From Rhodanobacter thiooxydans (GTDB taxonomy: Bacteria > Pseudomonadota > Gammaproteobacteria > Xanthomonadales > Rhodanobacteraceae), in NCBI RefSeq assembly GCF_021545845.1, contig NZ_CP088923.1:124001-188000 (forward strand): DNA of 64,000 nucleotides. Direction: 5' to 3'. The notes beneath the pieces were generated by a model. That model made no database searches and was not told where the DNA came from. It saw only the letters and a program-made list of their open reading frames with translations. A program made the translations under genes and the position numbers. Of the stretch, positions 9,537 to 18,500 are shown in pieces. The stretch's first letter is position 1, and the number at the start of each line of letters is the position of its first letter.

Positions 9537-10442
9537 ATGGAACTTGGCATGGTGGGTCTCGGGCGCATGGGCGCGAACATGGCAGAACGCCTGGTGAAGG
9601 GCGGCCACAAGGTCACCGGTTTCGACCCCAGCGCCGACGCGCGCCAGGCCGCGGCGGCGAACGGCATCGCGCCGGTCGCCTCGCTGGCCGCGCTGGTCGC
9701 CGCGTTGCCCGCGCCGCGCGTGATCTGGCTGATGGTGCCCGCCGGCAAGGTCACCGACGACACCGTCAGCGCGCTGCTGCCGCTGCTGGCCAAGGGCGAC
9801 ACGCTGATCGACGGCGGCAATTCCAACTACAAGGACACCCTGCGCCGAGCGCAGCGCTACGCCGAGCGCGAGCTGGGCTACGTCGACTGCGGCACCAGCG
9901 GCGGCGTGTGGGGGTTGAAGGAGGGCTACAGCATGATGATCGGCGGCGACAAGCCCACCGTCGAATCGCTGCGGCCGATCTTCGAGACGCTGGCGCCGGC
10001 GAAGGACCAGGGCTGGGGTCACGTCGGTCCGGTCGGCTCGGGCCACTTCACCAAGATGGTCCACAACGGCATCGAGTACGGCATGATGCAGGCCTACGCC
10101 GAAGGCTTCGCGATCCTCAAGCACAAGCAGGAGTTCGCCCTGGACCTGCACCAGGTCGGCGAGATCTGGCGCACCGGCAGCGTGGTGCGCTCGTGGCTGC
10201 TCGACCTGGCCACCGACGCGCTCGGCAAGAACCCGAACATGGACGGCATCGCACCCTACGTGGTCGACTCGGGCGAGGGCCGCTGGACCGTGGATGCGGC
10301 GATGGAACTGAGCGTGTCCGCCCCGGTAATCACCCTGTCGCTGATGGAACGCTACCGCTCGCGCGACAGCGACTCGTTCGCCGACAAACTGCTGGCGTCG
10401 CTGCGCAACGAGTTCGGCGGGCATGCGATCAAGAAGGAGTAG
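9537..10442 (+). CDS. gnd: 6-phosphogluconate dehydrogenase, short NAD-type
   Basis: Oxidative decarboxylation of 6-phosphogluconate to ribulose-5-phosphate. At 301 residues it is the short form (GndA/YqeC type), not the 470-residue enteric enzyme. The Rossmann motif GLGRMG is at 7-12. Asp30 (GFDPSADAR) closes beta-2, which in this family favours NAD over NADP. CGTSGGVWG and the catalytic KMVHNGIEYGMMQAYAEG follow. The start was set at 9537, with GGAG nine bases upstream. It directly follows the GH144-like gene (34 bp), suggesting co-transcription. It competes with edd (25.9-27.7 kb) for the same substrate. Confidence 0.92.
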   Translation: MELGMVGLGRMGANMAERLVKGGHKVTGFDPSADARQAAAANGIAPVASLAALVAALPAPRVIWLMVPAGKVTDDTVSALLPLLAKGDTLIDGGNSNYKDTLRRAQRYAERELGYVDCGTSGGVWGLKEGYSMMIGGDKPTVESLRPIFETLAPAKDQGWGHVGPVGSGHFTKMVHNGIEYGMMQAYAEGFAILKHKQEFALDLHQVGEIWRTGSVVRSWLLDLATDALGKNPNMDGIAPYVVDSGEGRWTVDAAMELSVSAPVITLSLMERYRSRDSDSFADKLLASLRNEFGGHAIKKE

Positions 10443-10472
10443 CGTGGTCCGCATCGGTCCCCCGATGCTCCC

Positions 10473-10497
10473 GTAGGAGCCCGCTCGCGGGCGATGC
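10473..10497 (+). repeat. GTAG-headed palindromic repeat, single copy
   Basis: GTAGGAGCCCGCTCGCGGGC followed by GATGC is one half of the paired repeats seen at 16087, 32308 and 47848. Here the mirror copy is missing. Confidence 0.7.
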
Positions 10498-10644
10498 CCT
10501 TGCCGCTCCCATGCCTGCTGCCCGAACGGCTCGCTTCCTCTCCACCGTTAGCGCGCGGGCAGGCATCGAACCCTCATCCCGTCATGCCGGCGAAGGCAGG
10601 CATCGCACTTCACCCGTTGCGGCCACGCCGGGGTCCTCGACCTC

Positions 10645-10669
10645 CTCTCCCCGGTCTCGCCGGGGAGAG
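10645..10669. repeat. Perfect 10-bp hairpin downstream of gnd
   Basis: CTCTCCCCGG and CCGGGGAGAG flank a five-base loop (TCTCG). It lies in the 336-bp gap between the convergent gnd and DUF488 genes and could end either transcript, but it lacks a T run. The rest of this gap (10443-10778) holds only the GTAG half-repeat and no credible gene. Confidence 0.55.
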
Positions 10670-10778
10670 GGAAGGGTGAGGGGCACTCTTGACTGGCTCT
10701 GGGAAAGTCGCCCGCAGCGCACGCTGGGAAGCATGCGCGAACTTCAACCGCGGACGGGGTTTCGCCAAGTGTGCCCAG

Positions 10779-11327
10779 CTACAGCAAGCCACCTTGCGCT
10801 GGCGCATAACTCAGCCGGCCGTCCACGACATGCGCCGGCGAGGTGTACGGGTGCACCGTGCTGTGCGTGGCGTCGATGATGTGGATGACCTCGATGCCGC
10901 GCAGCTTCAGCACGTCGGAAACGATCGAGCGGTGGCAGCGCCACCACACTGCTTCGGCACACATCATGGCGGTGCGCTTGCCGGCGGCCAGCGCCAGCAG
11001 CTCGGCGAGGCCGTCGGCAAACTCCGCGGTGGCCGTGTAATCCGCGTAGCCCTGGAACGAGGCGTTGCGCCACCCCGTATTCGGTGAGCCCGGCTGCACC
11101 TTGCGCCGGCCGCCGAGTCTGGGCATCCATTGGTAGGCGATGCCATGCGCGGGCAGCGTGGCGGCCAGCGCGTCGCTGGCGAAATGCGGGTAGCGGCGCG
11201 AACCGGGAAAGCGGCGCACGTCGGCGATCGCCTCGATCCGGTATTCATCCAGCAAGCCGAGGAATTCCTCCAACGTGCGGGTCGAATGGCCGATCGTCCA
11301 GATCGTGGCGGGATCATCGATGGGCAT
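10779..11327 (-). CDS. DUF488 family protein
   Basis: 182 residues matching the DUF488 family: N-terminal TIWTIGHSTRTLEEFLGLL, then ADVRRFPGSRRYPHF, and the C-terminal cysteine motif MCAEAVWWRCHRSIV. The family's biochemical role is not settled; the conserved Cys/His residues suggest a metal or redox site (inference). The gene starts three bases after the stop of the DUF2945 gene, so the two form one transcript. Confidence 0.82.
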   Translation of the reverse strand: MPIDDPATIWTIGHSTRTLEEFLGLLDEYRIEAIADVRRFPGSRRYPHFASDALAATLPAHGIAYQWMPRLGGRRKVQPGSPNTGWRNASFQGYADYTATAEFADGLAELLALAAGKRTAMMCAEAVWWRCHRSIVSDVLKLRGIEVIHIIDATHSTVHPYTSPAHVVDGRLSYAPAQGGLL

Positions 11328-11330
11328 CGC

Positions 11331-11543
11331 TCAGTCGATCTTGTGCAGCGCCGCGCCCTTGTGCATGGCGACGTGGTCGGTCTTGTCGCTCTGGATCTCG
11401 TATTGCGGGTCGGCCTCGCTGCAGTGGCGCAGGTGACCTTTGTATTCCGTATCGCGCGTGTGCACTGCGGTGATCCGGCCAGTCACATAGCCGGCCTCCG
11501 AATTCCAGCGCACGTGATCGCCGACCTTGAAGGGATGGCTCAT
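11331..11543 (-). CDS. DUF2945 / HVA1 TUDOR-like small protein
   Basis: A 70-residue basic protein starting MSHPFKVGDHVRWNSEAGYV and carrying GRITAVHTRDTEYKGH and DPQYEIQSDKTDHVAMHKG. These are the landmarks of the DUF2945 (hypervirulence-associated TUDOR-like) family, a small beta-barrel fold. It is first gene of a pair with the DUF488 gene. Function is unknown. Confidence 0.8.
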   Translation of the reverse strand: MSHPFKVGDHVRWNSEAGYVTGRITAVHTRDTEYKGHLRHCSEADPQYEIQSDKTDHVAMHKGAALHKID

Positions 11544-11639
11544 GGCGGTTCCTCATGCATGTTTACCGACCATTGACGCATGCGCTTCGTCCACGCCAGG
11601 TGGAGAGAGGCCTCGTGGCGGCGGAACATCCCGGTCCGG

Positions 11640-11888
11640 CTACTTGGTGCTCATGTTCCTCCCGAAGATGCCAAAGAACGGCACATGCAGGGCGAGCGGC
11701 AGGGACCGCCATACATCGAGGTCGCTGCGATCGGCCCACAGCACGTAGAGTGCGAACGGCTGGGCCAGCAACAACAGCCACCAGCACAGCAGGGCCGGTT
11801 GTCCCGGCAGGCGGCCGTGGTCGCGCCGGTAATTGCTCATGCCGAAACTGCCGCACAGCAGCGCCCAGGCCAGCCCGAACAGCAGCAC
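11640..11888 (-). CDS. Small predicted inner-membrane protein
   Basis: 82 residues from a GTG start, with two hydrophobic stretches (LLFGLAWALLCG and ALLCWWLLLLAQPFALYVLW) and a third weaker one near the C terminus. The frame stays open for 23 codons upstream (to a TAG near 11958) without an ATG, while an ATG in another frame sits at the head of that stretch. The true N terminus may therefore be longer, or the gene may carry a frameshift. No family recognised. Confidence 0.5.
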   Translation of the reverse strand: MLLFGLAWALLCGSFGMSNYRRDHGRLPGQPALLCWWLLLLAQPFALYVLWADRSDLDVWRSLPLALHVPFFGIFGRNMSTK

Positions 11889-12109
11889 GGTGGCCCTGAC
11901 CTCGACCTTTCGGTGCGGAGGCGCGCTGTTGGCAGAGTGATCATCCGTGGCCCCATGCTACGTCACCGCCCGTGGAGTGACGAGCCAACGCGGGACCGCG
12001 GCGGCGCTACCCGCCCCTGGATGGCCGTTGCGTGTGCCGGCTGTGGCCTGGTACGCGGAACGGCGATAATGGCAACTGCCAGCGGCTTCCCCGCCCGCAG
12101 AGGTTACGC

Positions 12110-13261
12110 ATGACCGACCACATGCCTGAGGACCTGTCCGCCATCGGCAGGGACCTGAGGGCCTACACCGACGAGCTGCGCCCGTGGCATGGCGTGGTCC
12201 GCAACGTGCAGGGGGACTGGGTGCTGCTCAGTCACGACCTGGTCCTGCAGGCCGCACGGGACGACCAGCGCTTCTCGAGCGCGGTGTCGCGCCACCTGCA
12301 TATTCCCAATGGGCTGGATGGCGCGGAGCACAGCGCCTACCGCGCGGCGCTCGACCGCTTTCTCACCCCGGGGGCACTCGCCCCCTTCCGGGGGGCATTC
12401 CACCGGGCGGCGGTCGACGTGGTCGCGTTGCTGCCCAGAGGGGTTGCAGTGGACGCGGTGGGCGGGTTCGGCAGCCGGTTTGCCGTCCGTGCACAGAGTG
12501 CGTGGCTGGGCTGGCCGAGCGATCTGGAAGACCGGCTGGTGGACTGGGTGGCCGAGAACCACGCCGCCACACGCTTGGGCGACCGCTCGCGGACACGGCA
12601 AGTGGCGGAGGCCTTCGATGCGCTGATCCGCGACGTACTCGCGCGGCGCCGTGATGTCGCGCCCCCGGACGCCGCCTACGATGTCACCGCCCGGCTGATG
12701 CGGACCGAAGTGGACGGCTGGCCTTTGACCGATGAGGAGATCGTCTCGGTCCTGCGCAACTGGACCGGCGGTGACCTGGGCACCATCGCACTGTGCGTCG
12801 GCGTGCTCGTGCATCGCCTGGCCACGCAACCTGCCATGCAGGATCGGCTGCGTGCGGGCGTGTCCGACGTCGAGTTCGACGCCATCGTCGATGAGATCCT
12901 GCGGATCGACGACCCGTTCGTGTCCAATCGCTGCGTGACCACCTGTCCGGTCACGATCGGCGGCGTGGAGCTGCCGCAAGGGGCGCGCGTGAAGTTGAAC
13001 TGGACGTCCGCCAACCGCGACGAAAGCGTGTTCGGCAACCCCGACGCCATGGACCCGCAGCGCAACGCCACGTACAACCTGGTGTACGGCATTGGCCGGC
13101 ACGCCTGCCCCGGCCGCCCGTTGGCCACGCTGGAACTGCGCATCGCGATGCAGGCGCTGCTGGCGGCGACTTCCTCGATCACGCTGGCGCCACAGTCGCC
13201 GGCCGAACGCGAGGTGGCGCCGGTGGGCGGCTGGGCCAGGGTGCCCGTGATGCTGGCATAA
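12110..13261 (+). CDS. Cytochrome P450
   Basis: 383 residues, soluble bacterial class. The heme loop is YGIGRHACPG with ligand Cys333. The I-helix has the oxygen-activation segment GGDLGT in place of AGxDT, and the K-helix EILR supplies the ExxR pair. The first residue of the heme loop is Tyr rather than the usual Phe. The start was placed at the ATG of MTDHMPEDL; MPEDL at 12122 is an alternative. No ferredoxin or reductase gene is nearby, so redox partners must be elsewhere. The substrate cannot be inferred. It stands alone, divergent from the small membrane protein and convergent with the AlgR-like gene. Confidence 0.9.
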   Translation: MTDHMPEDLSAIGRDLRAYTDELRPWHGVVRNVQGDWVLLSHDLVLQAARDDQRFSSAVSRHLHIPNGLDGAEHSAYRAALDRFLTPGALAPFRGAFHRAAVDVVALLPRGVAVDAVGGFGSRFAVRAQSAWLGWPSDLEDRLVDWVAENHAATRLGDRSRTRQVAEAFDALIRDVLARRRDVAPPDAAYDVTARLMRTEVDGWPLTDEEIVSVLRNWTGGDLGTIALCVGVLVHRLATQPAMQDRLRAGVSDVEFDAIVDEILRIDDPFVSNRCVTTCPVTIGGVELPQGARVKLNWTSANRDESVFGNPDAMDPQRNATYNLVYGIGRHACPGRPLATLELRIAMQALLAATSSITLAPQSPAEREVAPVGGWARVPVMLA

Positions 13262-13575
13262 GCGGGGCGTTTCTCCTTGGCTCTTGCAACCGCGGACATC
13301 GCCGATTGCCTTGAAGCGGCCGTCCGTTAATCCCCGGCACAGGATCGTGACGCCTCCCCGGATGGCGTGCCGGCATGAACACGCACGAAAGCACCAGCCC
13401 CGATTCAAGGATGGCGGCAAAGAGCGAACACCGGGTCGTGCGGAAAGCCCTCAAGCCGGAACAACGCTGCCGCATGGCATATTCAGGGATCGCGGTGCCA
13501 TGTCTTGTCATCCACCATCTGCGATGGCAAGTATCGTCATACTGGATTGCTTGTTGAGTTCGGCAGCTCGGACAT
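13262..13575. other. Intergenic region without recognisable gene
   Basis: 314 bp between the convergent P450 and LytTR-regulator genes. A 60-codon frame at 13375 has no homology, no ribosome site and atypical composition. I see no hairpin with a T run. Confidence 0.5.
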
Positions 13576-14280
13576 TCACCCCAGCCGCAGCAGCTTCCGC
13601 ACCGCCGGCAGGTTGCGCCGGCTGATCTCGGGGTTGAGTTCGCTGCCGTCGAGGCGGGCCAGCACGCGGCCGTCGGCGAGGGTCTTGAGGCCGAGCAGGC
13701 GCGGCGGCGGGACGAGGCAGTTGCGGTGCAGGCGGATCAGCTGGTCGGGGTAGGTTTCTTCCAGCTGGCGCAGCGATTCCTCGATCAGCAGCTCGCCGCG
13801 GCGGTGCTGCACCACCACGTATTTCTCGTCGGCGAGCAGGCAGATCACCTCGTCCAGCGCGATGCGCACCTGCTCGCCGCGCAATCGACCGTGCAGGTAG
13901 GCGGGCGGTTCGCGCGGGGCGTCGGCGAGGCGGCGTTGCGCGCGCTGCAGCGCGTCGCGCAGGCGGTCGAGCCGCACCGGTTTCAGCAGGTAGTCGACCG
14001 CGCCCAGCTCGAACGCCTTCAGCGCGTGTGCCTCGTAGGCGGTGCAGAAGATCACCTGCGGCCGTGCGCGGCCGGCCAGGCGCTGCGCCAGCGCCACGCC
14101 ATCGGTGCCGGGCATGTTGATGTCCAGCAGCAGCGCGTCCGGCTGCAGTTCGTCCAGTGCGGCCAGCGTGGCCTCGCCGTCGCCGACGCTGCCGACCACC
14201 TCCACTTCGGCGCATTCGGCCAGCAGGGCGGTCAGGCGCGCGCGCGCCAGCGGCTCATCGTCGACCACCAGCACGCGCAT
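13576..14280 (-). CDS. algR: AlgR/LytR-type response regulator
   Basis: 234 residues: a receiver domain (VLVVDDEPLARARL, phospho-acceptor Asp53 in LLLDINMPGTDG, signal Thr in FCTAYEAHALKAFELGAVDY) joined to a C-terminal LytTR DNA-binding domain (about 140-234, CLLADEKYVVVQHRRGELLI and RLHRNCLV). Its ATG shares one base with the stop of the upstream kinase (TGATG), so translation is coupled. AlgR in Pseudomonas governs alginate, pili and virulence genes; none of those is near, so the symbol indicates family only. Confidence 0.85.
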   Translation of the reverse strand: MRVLVVDDEPLARARLTALLAECAEVEVVGSVGDGEATLAALDELQPDALLLDINMPGTDGVALAQRLAGRARPQVIFCTAYEAHALKAFELGAVDYLLKPVRLDRLRDALQRAQRRLADAPREPPAYLHGRLRGEQVRIALDEVICLLADEKYVVVQHRRGELLIEESLRQLEETYPDQLIRLHRNCLVPPPRLLGLKTLADGRVLARLDGSELNPEISRRNLPAVRKLLRLG

Positions 14281-15332
14281 CAGCCTTTTCCCCCCGGCAG
14301 TTGCAGCCGTACCACGAAGCGCTCGCCCTGCGCGCCGGCCTGCACGCTCGCCTGCGGCCCATAGCGGTAGGCCACGCGCTGGCGCACGCTGTCCAGACCA
14401 TGACCGTTGCCGGCGGCAGGCGGGGTGGGCGGCAGCGGGTTGCCGATCTCGATGCGCACGTCGCGGCCATCGCGCCAGCCACGCAGGGTCACTTCGCCGC
14501 CCTCGCGCAGCGGCTGGATGCCGTGGCGCACCGCGTTCTCCACCAGCGGCTGCAGCAGCAGGCGCGGCAGTGGGAAATCGCGCGGCAGCTCGTCCAGTTC
14601 GCGCCGCACGCGCAGGCGTTCGCCCAGGCGCAACTGCTCGATCGCCAGATAGCGTTCGACCAGCGCCAGCTCCTCGCCCAGCGTGCCGTCGGCGCTATCG
14701 TGCTGGCCCAGCGCAGCGCGGAACAGTTCGGAGAGATCCTCCACCGTGCGCTCGGCGGCGGCGGGATCGACCCGGATCAGTGCCGCCACGGTGTTCATGC
14801 TGTTGAACAGGAAGTGCGGGCGGATACGCGCCTGCAGTGCTTCGACCTGCGCGCGGCTCACTGCTGCCAGCCGTACCTGCCACTGCGCCAGCACGTAGAA
14901 ATAGCGCAGCATCGCGGCGCCGAGCAGGGCGGTGATCAACAGGTTGTCGCACACGAACACGGGCAGGCTGCCGCGCACCAGGTGCATCTGCAGCGCGCCG
15001 TCGAACCAGTGCGCCGCGAGGCTGCCGAGCAGCACGATCAGCAGCAGCAGCAGCCACACGCCCGCATACGGCAGGTGCCCGGGCAGGCGCTGCAGCCATG
15101 GCCGCAGCGCGCACAGCACTACCGCCGCCACCATGCCCAGCAGAGTCGCGAACAGCATGCCGACGCTGTAGGCCGACCAGTCGCGCGGGTCGTCGCGAGC
15201 CAGCCACATCACGGTGACCGTGAGCGCACCGACCACCAGCAGCGCGAACAGCGCCGGCAGCTGGCAGAAGTCCGGCAGCGGACTTTGTTCGGTGCGGCCG
15301 CGTGCGGCGCGGCGGGAGGTGGGTTCGCGCAT
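14280..15332 (-). CDS. algZ: AlgZ/LytS-type membrane sensor histidine kinase
   Basis: 350 residues. Four hydrophobic segments span about residues 25-160 (for example ALFALLVVGALTVTVMWLA and LLLLLIVLLGSLAAHWF). The His-kinase domain follows, with His173 in RIRPHFLFNSMNTV, the mark of the LytS/AlgZ group. A degenerate GHKL ATPase (LLLQPLVENAVRHGI, GNGHGLDSVRQR) closes it. It is first gene of the pair with the LytTR regulator and overlaps it by one base. The signal sensed is unknown; the membrane segments rather than a periplasmic domain would be the sensor. Confidence 0.87.
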   Translation of the reverse strand: MREPTSRRAARGRTEQSPLPDFCQLPALFALLVVGALTVTVMWLARDDPRDWSAYSVGMLFATLLGMVAAVVLCALRPWLQRLPGHLPYAGVWLLLLLIVLLGSLAAHWFDGALQMHLVRGSLPVFVCDNLLITALLGAAMLRYFYVLAQWQVRLAAVSRAQVEALQARIRPHFLFNSMNTVAALIRVDPAAAERTVEDLSELFRAALGQHDSADGTLGEELALVERYLAIEQLRLGERLRVRRELDELPRDFPLPRLLLQPLVENAVRHGIQPLREGGEVTLRGWRDGRDVRIEIGNPLPPTPPAAGNGHGLDSVRQRVAYRYGPQASVQAGAQGERFVVRLQLPGGKG

Positions 15333-15362
15333 GCGGGCAAGTATGCCGCAGCGCGGTCGCGC

Positions 15363-16025
15363 TTACGTCAGCCGCTGGCCCAGCCAGCGGCGCAGGTCGT
15401 CGATCTCCTCGGCGCAGACCGCGTGGGCCATCGGGTAGGTGTGCCAGTCCACCGCGTAACCCAGCGCCAGCAGCGCATCGCGCGAAGCGCTGCCACGCGG
15501 CAGCACCACCACCGGGTCGGCGGTGCCGTGGCCCCAGAAGATCGGCGTGGCGGCGTTTGCCGCGCTGCGCTCGGCGGCGAGCGCGCTGGCGATCGGCAGG
15601 TAGGTGGACAGCGCGACGATGCCGGCCAGCTTTTCCGCATGGCGCAGCCCCGCGGCCAGCGCGATCGCGCCGCCCTGCGAGAAGCCGGCGAGGAAGATCC
15701 GCCCGCTCGGCACGCCGCGCTCGTGCTCGCGTTCGATCAGCGCCTCGACCGCGGCGATCGAGACGCGGATGCCGGCTTCGTCCTGCCGCGCATGCGCGTC
15801 GAAGCCGATGATGTCGTACCACGCGCGCATCGACATGCCGTTGTTGATCGTCACCGGTCGCACCGGCGCATGCGGAAACACGAAACGCAACGCCGGCCAT
15901 GCCGGGTCCACCAGCTCCGGCACGATCGGCGCGAAGTCGTTGCCGTCCGCACCGAGGCCATGCAGCCAGATCACGCTGTAGCGGGGCGAAGGGCCGGTTT
16001 CGTGTTCGACGGTGGGCAGGGACAT
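15363..16025 (-). CDS. Alpha/beta-hydrolase carboxylesterase (phospholipase/thioesterase family)
   Basis: 220 residues of the carboxylesterase/lysophospholipase group. The oxyanion segment WLHGLGADGNDF is at 20-31, nucleophile Ser116 in GFSQGG, Asp170 in GHGTADPVV and His201 in YPMAHAV. It is cytosolic, without a signal peptide. Members hydrolyse short acyl esters, lysophospholipids or acyl-protein thioesters. The start is the ATG of MSLPTVEHE. It ends 30 bases before algZ on the same strand, so co-transcription with algZ-algR is possible. Confidence 0.88.
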   Translation of the reverse strand: MSLPTVEHETGPSPRYSVIWLHGLGADGNDFAPIVPELVDPAWPALRFVFPHAPVRPVTINNGMSMRAWYDIIGFDAHARQDEAGIRVSIAAVEALIEREHERGVPSGRIFLAGFSQGGAIALAAGLRHAEKLAGIVALSTYLPIASALAAERSAANAATPIFWGHGTADPVVVLPRGSASRDALLALGYAVDWHTYPMAHAVCAEEIDDLRRWLGQRLT

Positions 16026-16086
16026 GGCATGGATCGATGGTGGAAGACGGGTGTCATCGTAGCAGTCCTGCTCCCCGCCTCGACGC

Positions 16087-16178
16087 GTAGGAGCCCGCTG
16101 GCGGGCGATGCCTTGAAAACCGGGATTCGGGATTCGGGATTCGCAAAGGCAACCGCATCGCCCGCCAACGGCCCCTAC
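16087..16178. repeat. GTAG-headed palindromic repeat pair
   Basis: GTAGGAGCCCGCTGGCGGGC at the left faces CATCGCCCGCCAACGGCCCC at the right, ending CTAC. Between them is a micro-repeat of GGGATTC (three tandem units). It lies between the esterase and prolyl oligopeptidase genes. Confidence 0.8.
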
Positions 16179-16192
16179 AACGGGTGGGTGGT

Positions 16193-18355
16193 TTATTTTT
16201 CGATGTCCAGCTCCAGCTCGTGCGCGAAGAAGGTCAGGCCGATCGCAGTGTCGCCGACGCGCTGGCTGAACGGGGCGCCGATGCCGTGGCCGGCGTTCGT
16301 GCGGGTCAGCAGCAGGATCGGCTGCGTCGACGAGCTGGCGTTCTGCAGCGCGGCGGCGAACTTGCGCGATTGCCATGGCGCCACCCGCGGATCGTTTTCG
16401 CCAGTGGTGAGCAGCACCGCCGGGTAGGCGGTGTTCGCCTGCACGTGCTGCAGCGGCGAGTAGGCCAGGGTGGCCTTGAACTGGGCCGGGTCCGCGATGC
16501 TGCCGTACTCGGGGATGTTGTACGGGCCGTTGGCGAAGTGGGTCTCGTGGCGCAGCATGTCGTAGATGCCCACGCGCGCCACCACCGCGCGGTAGTCGCC
16601 GGGGTGCTGCACGATCTGCGTGCCCATCAGCAGGCCGCCGTTGCTGCCGCCCAGGATGCCGAGATGGCCGCGGTCGGTCCAGCGCGCGTCGATCAGCGCC
16701 AGCGCGGCGGCGTGGAAGTCGTCGAACACGTTCTGCTTGTGCAGCTTCTGGCCCTGCGCGTGCCATGGCTGGCCGTTCTCGTTGCCGCCGCGGAGGTTGG
16801 CGTAGGCGAGTACGCCGCCGCGTTCCAGCCAGGCCAGGCTGGCGCCGATGAAGCCGGGCTTCACCGGCAGGTCGAAGCCGCCGTAGCTGTACAGGATGGT
16901 GGGCCGCTTGCCGTTCGCCGTGGTGCCCTGCAGCGACAGCACGGTCACCGGGATCTTGGTGCCGTCCTTCGAGCTGCCGTCGATGCGCTGCACCACCACC
17001 TTCGAGTAGTCGGCGGCAGGCTTCACCTCGAACACGGTCTTCAGCGTGCCGTTCTTGCCGTCGTACTCGGCCCAGCGCGTGGGTGTGGTCCAGCCGCTGT
17101 AGCTCACCAGCGCCTTGTCGCTGCCGGATTCGGCGGCGATGTCGCCGATGCCGATGCCGTGCGGCGGCAGCGGCAGCCGGCGCACGAATTTCGCGCCGGC
17201 GGCGTACTGCTCGACCCACCAGTCCGGACCCCAGCTGCGCACCACCAGGAAGCCGTCGCCGAGCGGGGCGATCTGCTGGATCGCGCCCGCGCGTTCGGCC
17301 AGCACCGGCACAGCCTTGCCGTCGCTGCCGATGGCCACGATGCGGCCGCGCGGCGCATCCTGGAATGCGGCGGCATATAGACGTCCATTCACCCAAGCCG
17401 CCGTGCGCACGTTGGCGTGGCGGTCGAGCACGCGGGCGAAGCCGTCGTCGTGCTGCAGGAACACTTCGGCCGGGCCGCCATCGCCGTCGTAGGTGAGCAC
17501 CGCGGCCTGCGCGCTGGCCGGCGCATTCACCAGCACGTACTCGGCGGTTTTCGAATAGCCCTGGCCGAACACCACGTGGTCCGTCGCGGCGGCCTGGCCC
17601 AGCGCGTGGTGCACCAGCGTGGCGTGGAACTGTTCCACTTCCTGCCCGGCCGCTGGCGGCGCGAAGCGCACGTAGCTGAAGCCGTGCTCGTCGGCGTCCC
17701 AGGCCAGGCCCTGCGGGGTGGTGCCGCCGCCGGCCCAGGGCAGGGTGTCGGGCAGGGTCTTGCCGCTGGCCACGTCGAGCACGCGGATGGTGGTCAGCTC
17801 GCTGCCGCCCTCGGCGGTGCCGTAGGCGAGGTAGCGCCCGCGCGGCGACGGCCAGTAGGCGGTGATCGCGGTGCCGCCGTGCTCGACGTTCGGGTCCACC
17901 AGCACCTTCGCCGCGCCGTCCGGCCAGGCCTGTGCGATCAGCACCGGCTGCGGCTGCGGCGGGATCTGCTGCAGGTAGAACAAGGTGCCGCCGGCCAGCG
18001 TCGGGCCGGAGCGCGTGGTCGAGGTGATCGCCAACTGCTGCACCCGCGCGGTAAGCGCCTTGCCCTGCGGCATCGCGGCCAGGGTCGCCTCGGTGTACGC
18101 GTTCTGCGCGGCTATCCATTGCCGCACCGCCGGGGCGTCCGGGTTTTCCAGCCAGCGGTACGGATCGGCCACGCTGACGCCGTGGAACTCGCTGGACGCG
18201 GCCTGCCGCGGCGTCGGCGGCGGCAGCGGCTGCGATTCGCCGATCAGCGCCATTTCGCGTGGTGGCTTCGGCGACGGATTCACGGGCGGCAGCTGGGCCG
18301 CGATGGTGCCGCCGGCGGCGAGCAGCAGGGGGACGGCAAAGGACGCGAGGCGCAT
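16193..18355 (-). CDS. Secreted prolyl oligopeptidase (S9A)
   Basis: 720 residues with an N-terminal signal peptide (MRLASFAVPLLLAAGGTIAA). An N-terminal beta-propeller begins VADPYRWLENPDAPAVRQW, a typical S9A marker. The C-terminal alpha/beta-hydrolase domain has nucleophile Ser in LGILGGSNGGLLMG and His690 in TNAGHGIG. It should cleave proline-containing peptides in the periplasm. The start MRLAS was chosen; MEPAMRL four codons upstream is also possible. It is divergent from the S9B gene (145-bp spacer), so two proline-type peptidases share a control region. Confidence 0.9.
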   Translation of the reverse strand: MRLASFAVPLLLAAGGTIAAQLPPVNPSPKPPREMALIGESQPLPPPTPRQAASSEFHGVSVADPYRWLENPDAPAVRQWIAAQNAYTEATLAAMPQGKALTARVQQLAITSTTRSGPTLAGGTLFYLQQIPPQPQPVLIAQAWPDGAAKVLVDPNVEHGGTAITAYWPSPRGRYLAYGTAEGGSELTTIRVLDVASGKTLPDTLPWAGGGTTPQGLAWDADEHGFSYVRFAPPAAGQEVEQFHATLVHHALGQAAATDHVVFGQGYSKTAEYVLVNAPASAQAAVLTYDGDGGPAEVFLQHDDGFARVLDRHANVRTAAWVNGRLYAAAFQDAPRGRIVAIGSDGKAVPVLAERAGAIQQIAPLGDGFLVVRSWGPDWWVEQYAAGAKFVRRLPLPPHGIGIGDIAAESGSDKALVSYSGWTTPTRWAEYDGKNGTLKTVFEVKPAADYSKVVVQRIDGSSKDGTKIPVTVLSLQGTTANGKRPTILYSYGGFDLPVKPGFIGASLAWLERGGVLAYANLRGGNENGQPWHAQGQKLHKQNVFDDFHAAALALIDARWTDRGHLGILGGSNGGLLMGTQIVQHPGDYRAVVARVGIYDMLRHETHFANGPYNIPEYGSIADPAQFKATLAYSPLQHVQANTAYPAVLLTTGENDPRVAPWQSRKFAAALQNASSSTQPILLLTRTNAGHGIGAPFSQRVGDTAIGLTFFAHELELDIEK

Positions 18356-18500
18356 GGCGGGTTCCATGGAAAGACGTGGAGGCCCGGGAGAGTAGCAACG
18401 CGCCGCCGCCATTGCAGCCGACGACCGCTGACTATCGGCAGGGTGGCCGCGTACCTGCGGCCGGCTCGGGTATGCTGGCCTTTTTGCCAGGGGAGAACCC

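Noticed and set aside
13375..13557. 60-codon frame between P450 and the AlgR-like gene
   Set aside because: No homology, no ribosome site and unlike codon use; likely chance.
16125..16145. Tandem GGGATTC units as a possible CRISPR or satellite
   Set aside because: Only three 7-bp units, within the centre of a GTAG palindrome pair and partly repeated at 32345; no spacers.
15363..18398. A single 1011-codon frame covering both the esterase and part of the S9A region
   Set aside because: Only its last 220 codons (the esterase) have homology; the rest is out of frame with the S9A peptidase and contains the palindromic repeat.
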